DNA of 64,000 bases, from positions 324,501 to 388,500 of the forward strand of contig JAJFZO010000862.1 in NCBI GenBank assembly GCA_021397835.1, read 5' to 3'. The stretch comes from Moringa oleifera (Eukaryota > Streptophyta > Magnoliopsida > Brassicales > Moringaceae). The position numbers and the translations under genes were made by a program. Every line of letters starts with the position of its first letter. Position 1 is the first letter of the stretch. The notes under the pieces are model-generated. The model saw only the letters and a program-made list of their open reading frames with translations. It was not told where the DNA came from and made no database searches. Positions 38,273 to 50,800 of this stretch are shown here, piece after piece.

Positions 38273-40576
38273 ATCGATCAGGCCTTGGCAGCAGGGGTGT
38301 CACGCCTTGCCCAGGCTGGCCGTGTGGCTCGCTCGTTGCCAACGGTCGACGATCGTGTCGTCGATCGCGCTGCGCAACGAGTCCACCTAGGCAAGCCTAA
38401 GCGTCGGGATCTAACCCGACGTCCGTCGCCTCGAGGGACTGCGATGAAGCACCCGCATGCTCGAAATTCGCCCACACGATTTGGCCCTCGTGTAGCGTGC
38501 ATCATTGTTAGCTTCACCGGCCACACCATTGAGCTTGTGTAGCCACATCCCAGCTCATTATCCCATGATTTTTCTCATTTCGTTGCCCATGTTTTTCCCA
38601 TCGATCAGGCCTTGGCAGCAGGGGAGTCACTCCTTGCCTAGGTTGGCTGTGTGGCTCGCTCATTGCTAACGGCCGAGGATCATGTCGTCGATCGCTCTGC
38701 GTAACGAGTCCCCCTAGGCAAGCCTGAGCGTCGGGATTCAACCCCACGTCCGTCGCCGCGAGGGCCTGCGACGAAGCATTCCGCAGGCTCGAAATTCCCC
38801 CAACGATTTGGCCCTCACGTAGCATGCATCATCGTTAGCTTCACCGCCCACACGGTCGAGCTTGTGTAGCCACATCCCAGCTCAATATGCCACGATTTTT
38901 CTCATTTCGTAGCCCATGTTTTTCCCATCGATGAGGCCTTGGCAACAGTGGTGTCACGCCTTGCCCAGGCCGGTCGTGTGGCTCGCTCGTTGCTAACGGT
39001 CGACGATCGTGTCATCGATCGCGCTAGGCAATGAGCCCGCCTAGGCAAGCCTGATCGTCGGGATTCAACCCCACATGCACCGCCTCGAGGGCCTGCGACG
39101 AAGCACTCTGCATGCTTAAAATTCCCCCCAACGATTTGGTCGTCGTGTAGCATTCATCATCGTTAGCTTCACCGCCCACACCATCGAGCTTGTGTAGCCA
39201 CATTCCAGTACATTATCTGACGATTCTTCTCATTTCATTGCCCACGTTTTTCCCATCGATGAGGCCTTGGCAGCAGGGGTGTCACGCCTTACCCAGGCTG
39301 GCCGTGTGGCTCGCTTGTTGCTAACGGCCGACGATTGTGTCGTCGATCGCGCTGTGCAACGAGTCCGCCTAGGCAAGACTTAGCGTCGGGATCTAACCTG
39401 ACGTCCGTCACCTCGAGGGACTGCGTTGAAGCACCCCGCATGCTCGAAATTCCCCCAAACGATTTGGGCCTCGCGTAGCATGCATCATCGTTAGCTTCAC
39501 CGGCCACACCGTCGAGCTTGTGTAGCCACATCCCAGCTCATTATTACACAATTTTTCTCATTTTGTTGCCCATGTTTTTCCCATCGATGAGGCCTTGGCA
39601 GTAGGGATGTCACGCCTTGCCCAGGCTGGCCGTGTGGCTTGCTTATTGCTAACGGCCGACGATCGTGTCGTCGATCGCGCTGCGTAACGAGTCTGCCAAG
39701 GCAAGCCTGGGCGTCGAGATCCAGCCACGCGTCCACCACCTCGAGGGCCTGCGACGAGGCACTCCGCATTCTGGAAATCCACCCACCAATTTGGCCCTCG
39801 CGTAGCATGCATCATTGTTAGCTTCGCCGTCCACACCGTCGAGTTTGTCTAGCCACATCCCAGCTCATTATCCCATAATTTCACTCGTTTCGTTGCCCGC
39901 ATTTTACCCACCGATGAGTCCTTGGCAGCAGCGGTGTCCTGCCTTGCCCAGGCTGGCCGTGTGGCTCGCTCGTTGCTACCGGCCGACGATCGTGTTGTCA
40001 ATTGTGCTGCGCAACGAGACTGCCTAGGCAAGCCTGGGCGTCGGGATCCAGCCCCGCGTCCACCGCCTCGAGGGCCTGCGACAAAGCACTCCGCATGCTC
40101 AAAATCCCCTCAGTGATTTAGCCCTCATGTAGCATGCATCATCGTTAGCTTCGCCGCCCACACCGTCGAGTTTGTCTAGCCACATCCCAGCTCATTATCC
40201 CACAATTTCTCTCGTTTTGTTGCCCATATTTTTCCCACCGATGAGGCCTTGGCAGCAGGGGTGTCACGCCTTGCCCAGGCTAGCTGTGTGGCTCGCTCGT
40301 TGCTAACGGTCGACGATCGTGTCGTCGACCGCATTGCGCAACGAGTCCGCCTAGGCAAGCCTGAGCTTCGGGATCTAACCCGACTTCCGTCGCCTCGAGG
40401 GACTGCGATGAAGCACTCCGCATGCTCGAAATTCCAACAAACAATTTCGCCCTCGCGTAGCATGCATCATCGTTAGCTTCACCGGCCACACAGTCGAGCT
40501 TGTGTAGCCACATCCCAGCTAATTATACCATGATTTTTCTCATTTCGTTGCCCATGCTTTTCCCATCAATCAGGCC

Positions 40577-40904
40577 TTGGCAGCAGGGGTGTCACGCCTT
40601 GCCTAGGCCGGCCGTGTGGCTCGCTCGTTGGTAACGGCTGACGATCGTGTTGTCGATCGCGCTACGAAACGAGCCCGCCTAGGCAAGCCTGATCATCGGG
40701 ATTAAACCCCACGTCCACCGACTCGAACGCCTACGACGAAGAACTTCGCATGCTCAAAATTCCCCCCAACGATTTGGCCCTCGCGTAGCATGCATCAACG
40801 TTAGCTTCACCACCCACACCGTCGTGCTTGTGTAGCCACATCCCAGTACATTATCCCACGATTTTGCTCATTTCCTTGCCCATGTTTTTCCCATCGATCA
40901 GGCC
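40577..40904 (+). repeat. Extra monomer that makes HOR copy 4 a 26-mer
   Basis: The flanking monomers correspond to adjacent monomers in the other copies (32074 and 32402 in copy 3), so this 328-bp type B monomer is an insertion or survives from a longer ancestor. It has private changes: CATCAATCAGG just before it, CGTTGGTAACGGCTGACG, CTACGAAACGAGC, GGGATTAAACCCC, CGACTCGAACGCCTACG, CATCAACGTTAGC. It resembles its right neighbour and the 9386/58230 types, but its private changes argue against a very recent duplication of 40905. Confidence 0.85.
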
Positions 40905-43900
40905 TTGGCAGCAGGGGTGTCAGGCCTTGCCCAGGCCTGCCGTGTGGCTCGCTCGTTGCTAACGGTTGACGAACGTGTTGTCGATCGTGCTATGCAACGA
41001 GCCCGCCTAGGCAAGCCTGATCATCTGGATTCAACCCCACGTCCACCGCCTCGAAGGCCTGCGACGAAGAACTCCGCATGCTCAAAATTCCCCCCAACGA
41101 TTTGGCCCTCGCGTAGCATGCATCATCGTTAGCTTCACCGCCCACACCATCGTGATTGTGTAGCCACATCCCAGCACATTATTCCACGATTCTTCTCATT
41201 TCGTTGCCCACATTTTTCCCATCGATCAGACCTTGGCAGCAGAGGTGTCACGCCTTACCCAGGCCAGCCGTGTGGCTCGCTTGTTGCGAACGGCCGACGA
41301 TCCTGTCGTCGATCGCGCTACACAACGAGCCCGGCTAGGCAAGCCGGATCATCAGGATTCAACCCCACGTCCACCGACTCGAGGGCCTGCGATGAAGAGC
41401 TCCGCATGCTCAAAATTCCCCCAACCGATTTGGCCCTCGCGTAGCATGCATCATAGTTAGCTTCATCGCCCACACCCTCACGATTGTGTAGCCACATCCC
41501 AGTACTTTATCCCACGATTCTTCTCATTTCATTGCCCACGTTTTTCCCATCGATGAGGCCTTGGCAGCAGAGGTGTCTCGCCTTGCCCAGGCTGGCCGTG
41601 TGGCTCGCTCGTTGCCAACGGTCGACGATCGTGTCATCGATCGCGCTGCGCAACGAGTCCACCTAGGCAAGCCTAAGCGTCGGGATCTAACCCGACGTCC
41701 GTCGCCTCGAGGGACTTCGTTGAAGCACCCGCATGCTCGAAATTCCCCCACACGATTTGGCCCTCGCGTAGCATGCATCATTGTTAGCTTCACCGGCCAC
41801 ACCATCGAGCTTGTGTAGCCACATCCCAGGTCATTATCCCATGATTTTTCTCTTTTCGTTGCCCATGTTTTTTCCATCGATGAGGCCTTGGCAGCAGGGG
41901 TGTCACCCCTTGCCCAGGCTGGCCGTGTGGCTCACTCATTGCTAACGGTCGACGATGGCGTCTTCGATCGCGCTGCGCAACGAGACTGCCTAGGCAAGCC
42001 TGGGCGTCGGGATTCAATCCACGTCCGTCGCAGCGAGGGCCTGTGACGAAGCACTCCGCATGCTCGAAATTCCCCCAACGATTTGGCCCTCACGTAGCAT
42101 GCCTCATCGTTAGGTTCACCGCCCACACGGTCGAGCTTGTGTAGCCACATCCCTGCTCATTATGCCACGATTTTTCTCATTTTGTTGCCCATGTTTTTCC
42201 CATCGATGAGGCCTTGGCAACAGTGGTGTCACGCCTTGCCCAGGCCGGTCGTGTGGCTCGCTCATTGCTAACGGTCGACGATCGTGTCATCGATCGCGCT
42301 ATGCAATGAGCCCGACTAGGCAAGCCTGATCGTCGGGATTCAACCCCACATCCACCGCCTTGAGGGCCTGCGATGAAGCACTCCGCATGCTTAAAATTTC
42401 CCCCAACGATTTGGTCGTCGCGTAGCATTGATCATCGTTAGCTTCACCGCCTACACCGTCGTGCTTGTGTAGCCACATCCCAGTACATTATCCCACGATT
42501 CTTCTCATTTGGTTGCCCACGTTTTTCCCATCGATGAGGCCTTGGCAGCAGGGGTGTCACGCCTTGCCCAGGCTGTCCGTATGGCTAGCTCGTTGCAAAC
42601 GGTCGACGATCTTGTCGTCGATCGCTCTGCGCAACGAGTCCACCTAGGCAAGCCTAAGCGTCGGGATTCAACCACACGTCTACTGCCTCGAGAGCTTGCG
42701 ACGAAGCACTCCGCATGCTCGAAATTCCCCCCAACGATTTGGCCGTCGCGTAGCATGCATCATCGTTAGCTTCATTGCCTACACCGTCGAGCTTGTGTAG
42801 CCACATCCCAGCTTATTATCCCACGTTTTTTCTCATTTTGTTGCCCATGTTTTTCCCATCGATGAGGCCTTGGCAGCACCGGTGTCAATCTTTGCCCTGG
42901 CTTGCCAGTGTGGCTCGCTCATTGGTAACGGCCGACGATCGTGTCGTCGATCGTGTTGCTCAACGAGTCTGCCTAGGCAAGACTAAGCGTCGGGATTCAA
43001 CCCCACGTCCATCGCCTCGATGGCCTGCGACGAAGCACTTCGCATGCTCGAAATTCCCCCAACGATTTGGCCCTCACGCAGCATGCATCATCGTTAGCTT
43101 CACCGGCCACACCGTCGAGCTTGTGTAGCCACATCCCAGCTCATTATACCACGATTTTTCTCATTTTGTTGCCCATGTTTTTCCCATCGATCAGGCCTTA
43201 GCAACAGGGGTGTCACGCCTTGCCCAGGCTGGCCGTGTGGCTTGCTTATTACTAACGGCCGACGATCGTGTCATCGATCGCGCTGCGTAACGAGTCTGCC
43301 AAGGCAACCCTGGGCGTCGGGATCCAGCCACGCGTCCGCCGCCTCGAGGGCCTGCGACGAAGCACTTCGCATGCTGGAAATCCACCCATCGATTTGGCCC
43401 TCGCGTAGCATGCATCATTGTTAGCTTCGCCGTCCACACCGTCGAGTTTGTCTAGCCACATCCCAGCTCATTATCCCACAATTTCACTCGTTTCGTTGCC
43501 CACATTTTACCCACTGATGAGTCATTGGCAGCAGCGGTGTGCTGCCTTGCCCAGGCTGGCCGTGTGGCTCGCTCGTTGCTACCGGCAGACGATCGTGTTG
43601 TCAATTGCGCTGCGCAACGAGTCCGCTTAGGCAAGCCTGAGCGTCGGAATCCAACCCCACGTCCACCGCCTCGAGGGCCTGCGAAGATGCACTCCGCATG
43701 CTCGAAATTCCCCCCAACGATTTGGCCCTGGCGTAGCATGCATCATCGTTAGCTTCACCGGCCACACAGTCGAGCTTGTGCAGCCACATCCCAGCTCATT
43801 ATACCACGATTTTTCTCATTTCGTTGCCCACGTTTTTTCCGTCGATGAGGCCTTGGCAGCAGGGGTGTCACCCCTTGCCCAGGCTGGCCGTGTGGCTCAT

Positions 43901-44209
43901 TCATTTCTAACGGTCGACGGTGGTGTCGTCGATCGCGCTGCGCAACGAGACCGTCTAGGCAAGCTAGGGCGTCGGGATCCAGCCCTGCGTCCACCGCCTC
44001 GAGGGCCTGCGACGAAGCACTCCGCATGCTCAAAATCCCCCCAGCGATTTAGCCCTCGCGTAGCATGCATCATCGTAAGCTTCACCACCCACACCATTTA
44101 GCTTGTGTAGCCACATCCCAGTACATTATCCCACGATTCTTCTCATTTCGTTGCCCACGCTTTTCCCATCGATGAGGCCTTGGCAGCAGGGGTGTCACTC
44201 TTTGCCCTG

Positions 44210-44650
44210 GCTTGCCGTGTGGCTGCCCATGCAAACGGCCGACGATCGTGTAGCGATCGCGCTGCGCAACGACGTCCGCCCAGGCAAGAGTGGGCGTAGG
44301 TATCCAGCCCCGCAGTCCGCAGCCCTTGAGGGCCTGCGACGAAGATCTTCGCAGCTCGAAATCCCCCAGCGATTGGCCCTCACGTAGCATGCATCATGTT
44401 TGCTTCGCCGCCCACACCGTTCGAGTTTGTTAGCCATATCCTAGCTCATTATCCAACAATTTCCCTCGTTTCGCTCCACGTTTTTTCCCACCGAGGAGGC
44501 CTTGGCAGTAGAAGGGTGTCATGCTTGCCAAGGTTGGCCGTGTTGGCAGCTCGTTGCAAACGGCAACGATAGTGTCGTCGATCGCTCTGCGAACGAGTAC
44601 CCCTGAGGAAGCTTGAGCATCGGGATCAACCCCACGTCGTCGCGCGAGGG
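44210..44650 (+). repeat. Satellite stretch with dense small indels, third patch
   Basis: Compared with 19233-19886 this stretch has lost and gained many single bases: GTGTGGCTGCCCATGC, GTGTAGCGATCGCGC, CGACGTCCGCCC, CGCAGTCCGCAGCCC, TTTCGCTCCACG, GTGTTGGCAGC. Both neighbours are clean. Just right of it (from about 44657) the sequence matches HOR copy 1 at 11510 with no difference I noticed. Confidence 0.75.
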
Positions 44651-44824
44651 CCTGCGACGAAGCACTCCGCATGCTTGAAATTCCCCCAACGATTTGGCCC
44701 TCACGTAGCATGCATCATCGTTAGCTTCACCGCCCACACGGTCTAGCTTGTGTAGCCACATCCCAGCTCATTATGCCACGGTTTTTCTCATTTCGTTGCC
44801 CATGTTTTTCACATCGATGAGGCC

Positions 44825-47800
44825 TTCGCAACAGTGGTGTCACGCCTTGCCTAGGCCGATCGTGTGGCTCGCTCATTGCTAACGGTCGACAATCGTGTCA
44901 TCGATCGTGCTACGCAATGAGCCCGCCTAGGCAAGCCTGATCGTCGGTATTCAACCCCACATCCCCCGCCTCGAGGGCCTGCGACGAAGCACTCCGCATG
45001 CTTAAAATTCCCCCCAACGATTTGGTCATCGTGTAGCATTCATCATCATTAGCTTCACCGCCCACACCATCGAGCTTGTGTAGCCACATTCCAGTACATT
45101 ATCTGACGATTCTTCTCATTTCATTGCCCACGTTTTTCCCATCGATGAGGCCTTGGCAGCAGGGGTGTCACGCCTTACCCAGGCTGGCCGTGTGGCTCGC
45201 TTGTTGCTAACGGTCAACGATCGTGTCGTCGATCGCGCTGTGCAACGAGTCTGCCTAGGCAAGACTTAGCGACGGGATCTAACCCGACGTTCGTCGCCTC
45301 GAGGGACTGCGATGAAGCACCCGCATGCTCGAAATTCCCCAAAACGATTTGGGCCTCGCATAGCATGCATCATCGTTAGCTTCATCGGCCACACCGTCGA
45401 GCTTGTGTAGCCACATCTCAGCTCATTATTACACAATTTTCCTCATTTTGTTGCCCATGTTTTTTCCATCGATGAGGCCTTGGCAGCAGGGGTGTCACGC
45501 CTTGCCCAGGCTGGCAGTGTGGCTTGCTTATTGCTAACGGTCAACGATCGCGTCGTCGATCGCGCTGCGCAACGAGTCCGCTTCGGCAAGCCTGAGCGTC
45601 GGAATCTAACCCCACGTCCACCGCCTCGAGGGCCTGCGAGGAAGCACTCCGCATGCTCGAAATTCTCCCCAACGATTTGGCCCTGGCGTAGCATGCATCA
45701 TCGTTAGCTTCACCGGCCACACAGTCGAGCTTGTGTAGCCACATCCCAGCTCATTATACCACGATTTTTCTCATTTCATTGCCCACGTTTTTTCCATCGA
45801 TGAGGCCTTGGCAGCAGGGGTGTCACCCCTTGCCCAAGCTGGCCGTGTGGCTCACTCATTGTTAACGGTCGGTGATGGTGTCATCGATCGTGCTGCGCAA
45901 CGAGACCGCCTAGGCAAGCCTGGGCGTCGGGATCCAGCCCCGCGTCCACCGCCTTGAGGGCCTGCGACGAAGCACTTCGCATGCTCAAAATTCCCCCAGC
46001 GATTTAGCCCTCGCGTGGCATGCATCATCGTTAGCTTCGTCGCCCATACCGTTGAGTTTGTCTAGCCACATCCCAGCTCATTATCCCACAATTTCTCTCG
46101 TTTCGTTGCCCACAGTTTTCCCACCGATGAGGCCTTGGCAGCAGGGGTGTCACGCCTTGCCCAGGCTAGTTGTGTGGCTCGCTCGTTGCTAACGGTCGAC
46201 GATCGTGTCATCGATCGCACTGCGCAACGAGTCTGCCTAGGGAAGCCTGAGCTTTGGGATCTAACCCGACTTCCGTCGCCTCGAGGGACTGCGATGAAGC
46301 ACTCCGCATGCTCGAAATTCCCACAAACAAATTCGCCCTCGCGTAGAATGCATCATCGTTTGCTTCACCGGCCACACAGTCGAGCTTGTGTAGCCACATC
46401 CCAGCTCATTATACCATGATTTTTCTCATTTCGTTGCCCATGCTTTTACCATCGATCAGGCCTTGGCAGCAGGGGTGTCACGCCTTGCCCAGGCCGGCCG
46501 TGTGGCTCGCTCGTTCCTAACGGTTGACGATCGTGTTGTCGATCGCGCTACGCAACGAGCTCGCCTAGGCATGCCTGATCATCGGGATTTAACCCCACGT
46601 CCACCGCCTCGAGGGCCTGCGACGAAGCACTCCGCATGCTCAAAATTCCCCCCAACGATTTGGCCCTCGCGTAGCATGCATCATCGTTAGCTTCACCGCC
46701 CACACCGTCATGCTTGTGTAGCCATATCCCAGTACATTATCCCACGATTTTTTTCATTTCGTTGCCCATGTTTTTCCCATCGATCAGGCCTTGGCAGCAG
46801 GGGTGTCACGCCTTGCCCAGGCTGGCCGTGTGGCTCGCTCGTTGCCAACGGTCGACGATCGTGTCGCCGATCGCGCTGCGCAACGAGTCCGCCTAGGCAA
46901 GCCTGAGCATCGGGATCCAACCCTACATCCGCCGCCTCGAGGGCCTGCGATGAAGCACTCTGCATGCTCGAAATCCCCCCAGCGATTTGGCCCTCGCGTA
47001 GCATGCATCATCGTTAGCTTCACCGGCCACACCGTGGAGCTTGTATAGCCACATCCCAGCTCATTATCCCACGATTTTTCTCATTTCGTTGCCCATGTTT
47101 TTCCCATCGATCAGGCCTTGGCAGCAGGGGAGTCACTCCTTGCCTAGGTTGGCTGTGTGGCTCGCTCATTGCTAACGGCCGAGGATCATGTCGTCGATCG
47201 CTCTGCGTAACGAGTCCCCCTAGGCAAGCCTGAGCGTCGGGATTCAACCCCACGTCCGTCGCCGCGAGGGCCTGCGACGAAGCATTCCGCAGGCTCGAAA
47301 TTCCCCCAACGATTTGGCCCTCACGTAGCATGCATCATCGTTAGCTTCACCGCCCACACGGTCGAGCTTGTGTAGCCACATCCCAGCTCAATATGCCACG
47401 ATTTTTCTCATTTCGTAGCCCATGTTTTTCCCATCGATGAGGCCTTGGCAACAGTGGTGTCACGCCTTGCCCAGGCCGGTCGTGTGGCTCGCTCGTTGCT
47501 AACGGTCGACGATCGTGTCATCGATCGCGCTAGGCAATGAGCCCGCCTAGGCAAGCCTGATCGTCGGGATTCAACCCCACATGCACCGCCTCGAGGGCCT
47601 GCGACGAAGCACTCTGCATGCTTAAAATTCCCCCCAACGATTTGGTCGTCGTGTAGCATTCATCATCGTTAGCTTCACCGCCCACACCATCGAGCTTGTG
47701 TAGCCACATTCCAGTACATTATCTGACGATTCTTCTCATTTCATTGCCCACGTTTTTCCCATCGATGAGGCCTTGGCAGCAGGGGTGTCACGCCTTACCC

Positions 47801-50800
47801 AGGCTGGCCGTGTGGCTCGCTTGTTGCTAACGGCCGACGATTGTGTCGTCGATCGCGCTGTGCAACGAGTCCGCCTAGGCAAGACTTAGCGTCGGGATCT
47901 AACCTGACGTCCGTCACCTCGAGGGACTGCGTTGAAGCACCCCGCATGCTCGAAATTCCCCCAAACGATTTGGGCCTCGCGTAGCATGCATCATCGTTAG
48001 CTTCACCGGCCACACCGTCGAGCTTGTGTAGCCACATCCCAGCTCATTATTACACAATTTTTCTCATTTTGTTGCCCATGTTTTTCCCATCGATGAGGCC
48101 TTAGCAGCAGGGGTGTCATGCCTTGCCCAGGCTGGCCGTGTGGCTTTCTTATTGCTAACGGCCGACGATCGTGTCGTCGATCGCGCTGCGTAACGAGTCT
48201 GCCAAGGCAAGCCTGGGCGTCGAGATCCAGCCACACGTCCACCACCTCGAGGGCCTGCGACGAGGCACTCCGCATACTGGAAATCCACCCACCAATTTGG
48301 CCCTCGCGTAGCATGCATCATTGTTAGCTTCGCCGTCCACACCGTCGAGTTTGTCTAGCCACATCCCAGCTCATTATCCCACAATTTCACTCGTTTCGTT
48401 GCCCACATTTTACCCACCGATGAGTCCTTGGCAGCAGCGGTGTCCTGCCTTGCCCAGGCTGGCCGTGTGGCTCGCTCGTTGCTACCGACCGACGATCGTG
48501 TTGTCAATTGCGCTGCGCAACGAGACTGCCTAGGCAAGCCTGGGCGTCGGGATCCAGCCCCGCGTCCACCGCCTCGAGGGCCTGCGACGAAGCACTTCGC
48601 ATGCTCAAAATTCCCCCAGCGATTTACCCCTCGCGTGGCATGCATCATCGTTAGCTTCGTCGCCCATACCGTTGAGTTTGTCTTGCCACATCCCAGCTCA
48701 TTATCCCACAATTTCTCTCGTTTCGTTGCCCACAGTTTTCCCACCGATGAGGCCTTGGCAGCAGGGGTGTCACGCCTTGCCCAGGCTAGCTGTGTGGCTC
48801 GCTCGTTGCTAACGGTCGACGATCGTGTCATCGATCGCACTGCGCAACGAGTCTGCCTAGGGAAGCCTGAGCTTTGGGATCTAACCCGACTTCCGTCGCC
48901 TCGAGGGACCGCGATGAAGCACTCCGCATGCTCGAAATTCCCACAAACAATTTCGCCCTCGCGTAGCATGCATCATCGTTTGCTTCACCGGCCACACAGT
49001 CGAGCTTGTGTAGCCACATCCCAGCTCATTATACCACGATTTTTCTCATTTCGTTGCCCATGCTTTTCCCATCGATCAGGCCTTGGCAGCAGGGGTGTCA
49101 CGCCTTGCCCAGGCCGGCCGTGTGGCTCGCTCGTTGCTAACGGTTGACGATCGTGTTGTCGATCGCGCTACGCAACGAGCCCGCCTAGGCAAGCCTGATC
49201 ATCTGGATTCAACCCCACGTCCACCGCCTCGAAGGCCTGCGACGAAGAACTCCGCATGCTCAAAATTCCCCCCAGCGATTTGGCCCTCGCGTAGCATGCA
49301 TCATCGTTAGCTTCACCGCCCACACCATCGTGATTGTGTAGCCACATCCCAGCACATTATTCCACGATTCTTCTCATTTCGTTGCCCACATTTTTCCCAT
49401 CGATCAGACCTTGGCAGCAGAGGTGTCACGCCTTACCCAGGCCAGCCGTGTGGCTCGCTTGTTGCTAACAGCCGACGATCCTGTCGTCGATCGCGCTACA
49501 CAACGAGCCCGGCTAGGCAAGCCTGATCATCAGGATTCAACCCCACGTCCACCACCTCGAGGGCCTGCGACGAAGAACTCCGCATGCTCAAAATTCCCCC
49601 AACTGATTTGGCCCTCGCGTAGCATGCATCATAGTTAGCTTCATCGCCCACACCCTCATGACTGTGTAGCCACATCCCAGTACTTTATCCCACGATTCTT
49701 CTCATTTCATTGCCCACGTTTTTCCCATCGATGAGGCCTTGGCAGCAGGGGTGTCACGCCTTGCCCAGGCTGGCCGTGTGGCTCGCTCGTTGCCAACGGT
49801 CGACGATCGTGTCATCGATCGCGCTGCGCAACGAGTCCACCTAGGCAAGCCTAAGCGTCGGGATCTAACCCGACGTCCGTCGCCTCGAGGGCCTGCGTTG
49901 AAGCACCCGCATGCTCGAAATTCCCCCACACGATTTGGCCCTCGCGTAGCGTGCATCATTGTTAGCTTCACCGGCCACACCATCGAGCTTGTGTAGCCAC
50001 ATCCCAGGTCATTATCCCATGATTTTTCTCATTTCGTTGCCCATGTTTTTTCCATCGATGAGGCCTTGGCAGCAGGGGTGTCACCCCTTGCCCAGGCTGG
50101 CCGTGTGGCTCACTCATTGCTAACGGTCGACGATGGCGTCGTCGATCGCGCTGCGCAACGAGACTGCCTAGGCAAGCCTGGGCGTCGGGATTCAATCCAC
50201 GTCCGTCGCAGCGAGGGCCTGCGACGAAGCACTCCGCATGCTCGAAATTCCCCCAACGATTTGGCCCTCACGTAGCATGCGTCATCGTTAGGTTCACCGC
50301 CCACACGGTCGAGCTTGTGTAGCCACATCCCTGCTCATTATGCCACGATTTTTCTCATTTTGTTGCCCATGTTTTTCCAATCGATGAGGCCTTGGCAACA
50401 GTGGTGTCACGCCTTGCCCAGGCCGGTCGTGTGGCTCACTCATTGCTAACGGTCGACGATCGTGTCATCGATCGCGCTATGCAATGAGCCCGACTAGGCA
50501 AGCCTGATCGTCGGGATTCAACCCCACATCCACCGCCTTGAGGGCCTGCGATGAAGCACTCCGCATGCTTAAAATTCCCCCCAACGATTTGGTCGTCGCG
50601 TAGCATTGATCATCGTTAGCTTCACCGCCCACACCGTCGTGCTTGTGTAGCCACATCCCAGTACATTATCCCACGATTCTTCTCATTTGGTTGCCCACGT
50701 TTTTCCCATCGATGAGGCCTTGGCAGCAGGGGTGTCACGCCTTGCCCAGGCTGGCCGTATGGCTAGCTCGTTGCTAACGGTTGACGATCTTGTCGTCGAT

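Larger units (their letters stand above)
36331..44824 (+). repeat. Higher-order repeat copy 4 (26 monomers, 8494 bp, one extra monomer)
   Basis: Monomer starts: 36331, 36663, 36989, 37316, 37643, 37971, 38285, 38612, 38939, 39267, 39595, 39922, 40249, 40577, 40905, 41233, 41561, 41888, 42214, 42542, 42870, 43198, 43525, 43853, 44180, 44502. Compared with copy 3, the monomer at 40577 has no counterpart: 40249 corresponds to 32074 and 40905 to 32402. The first two monomers and the last two contain clusters of small indels. The third (36989) is a chimera with a 5' half of the 15303/18578 type and a 3' half of the 12333 type. The monomer at 37971 has a 14-bp deletion at its end. 38612-39594 agrees with copy 5 at 47118-48100, including CAGCTCAATATGCC. 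Positions 12-13 (39922, 40249) are closest to copy 1. Confidence 0.9.
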
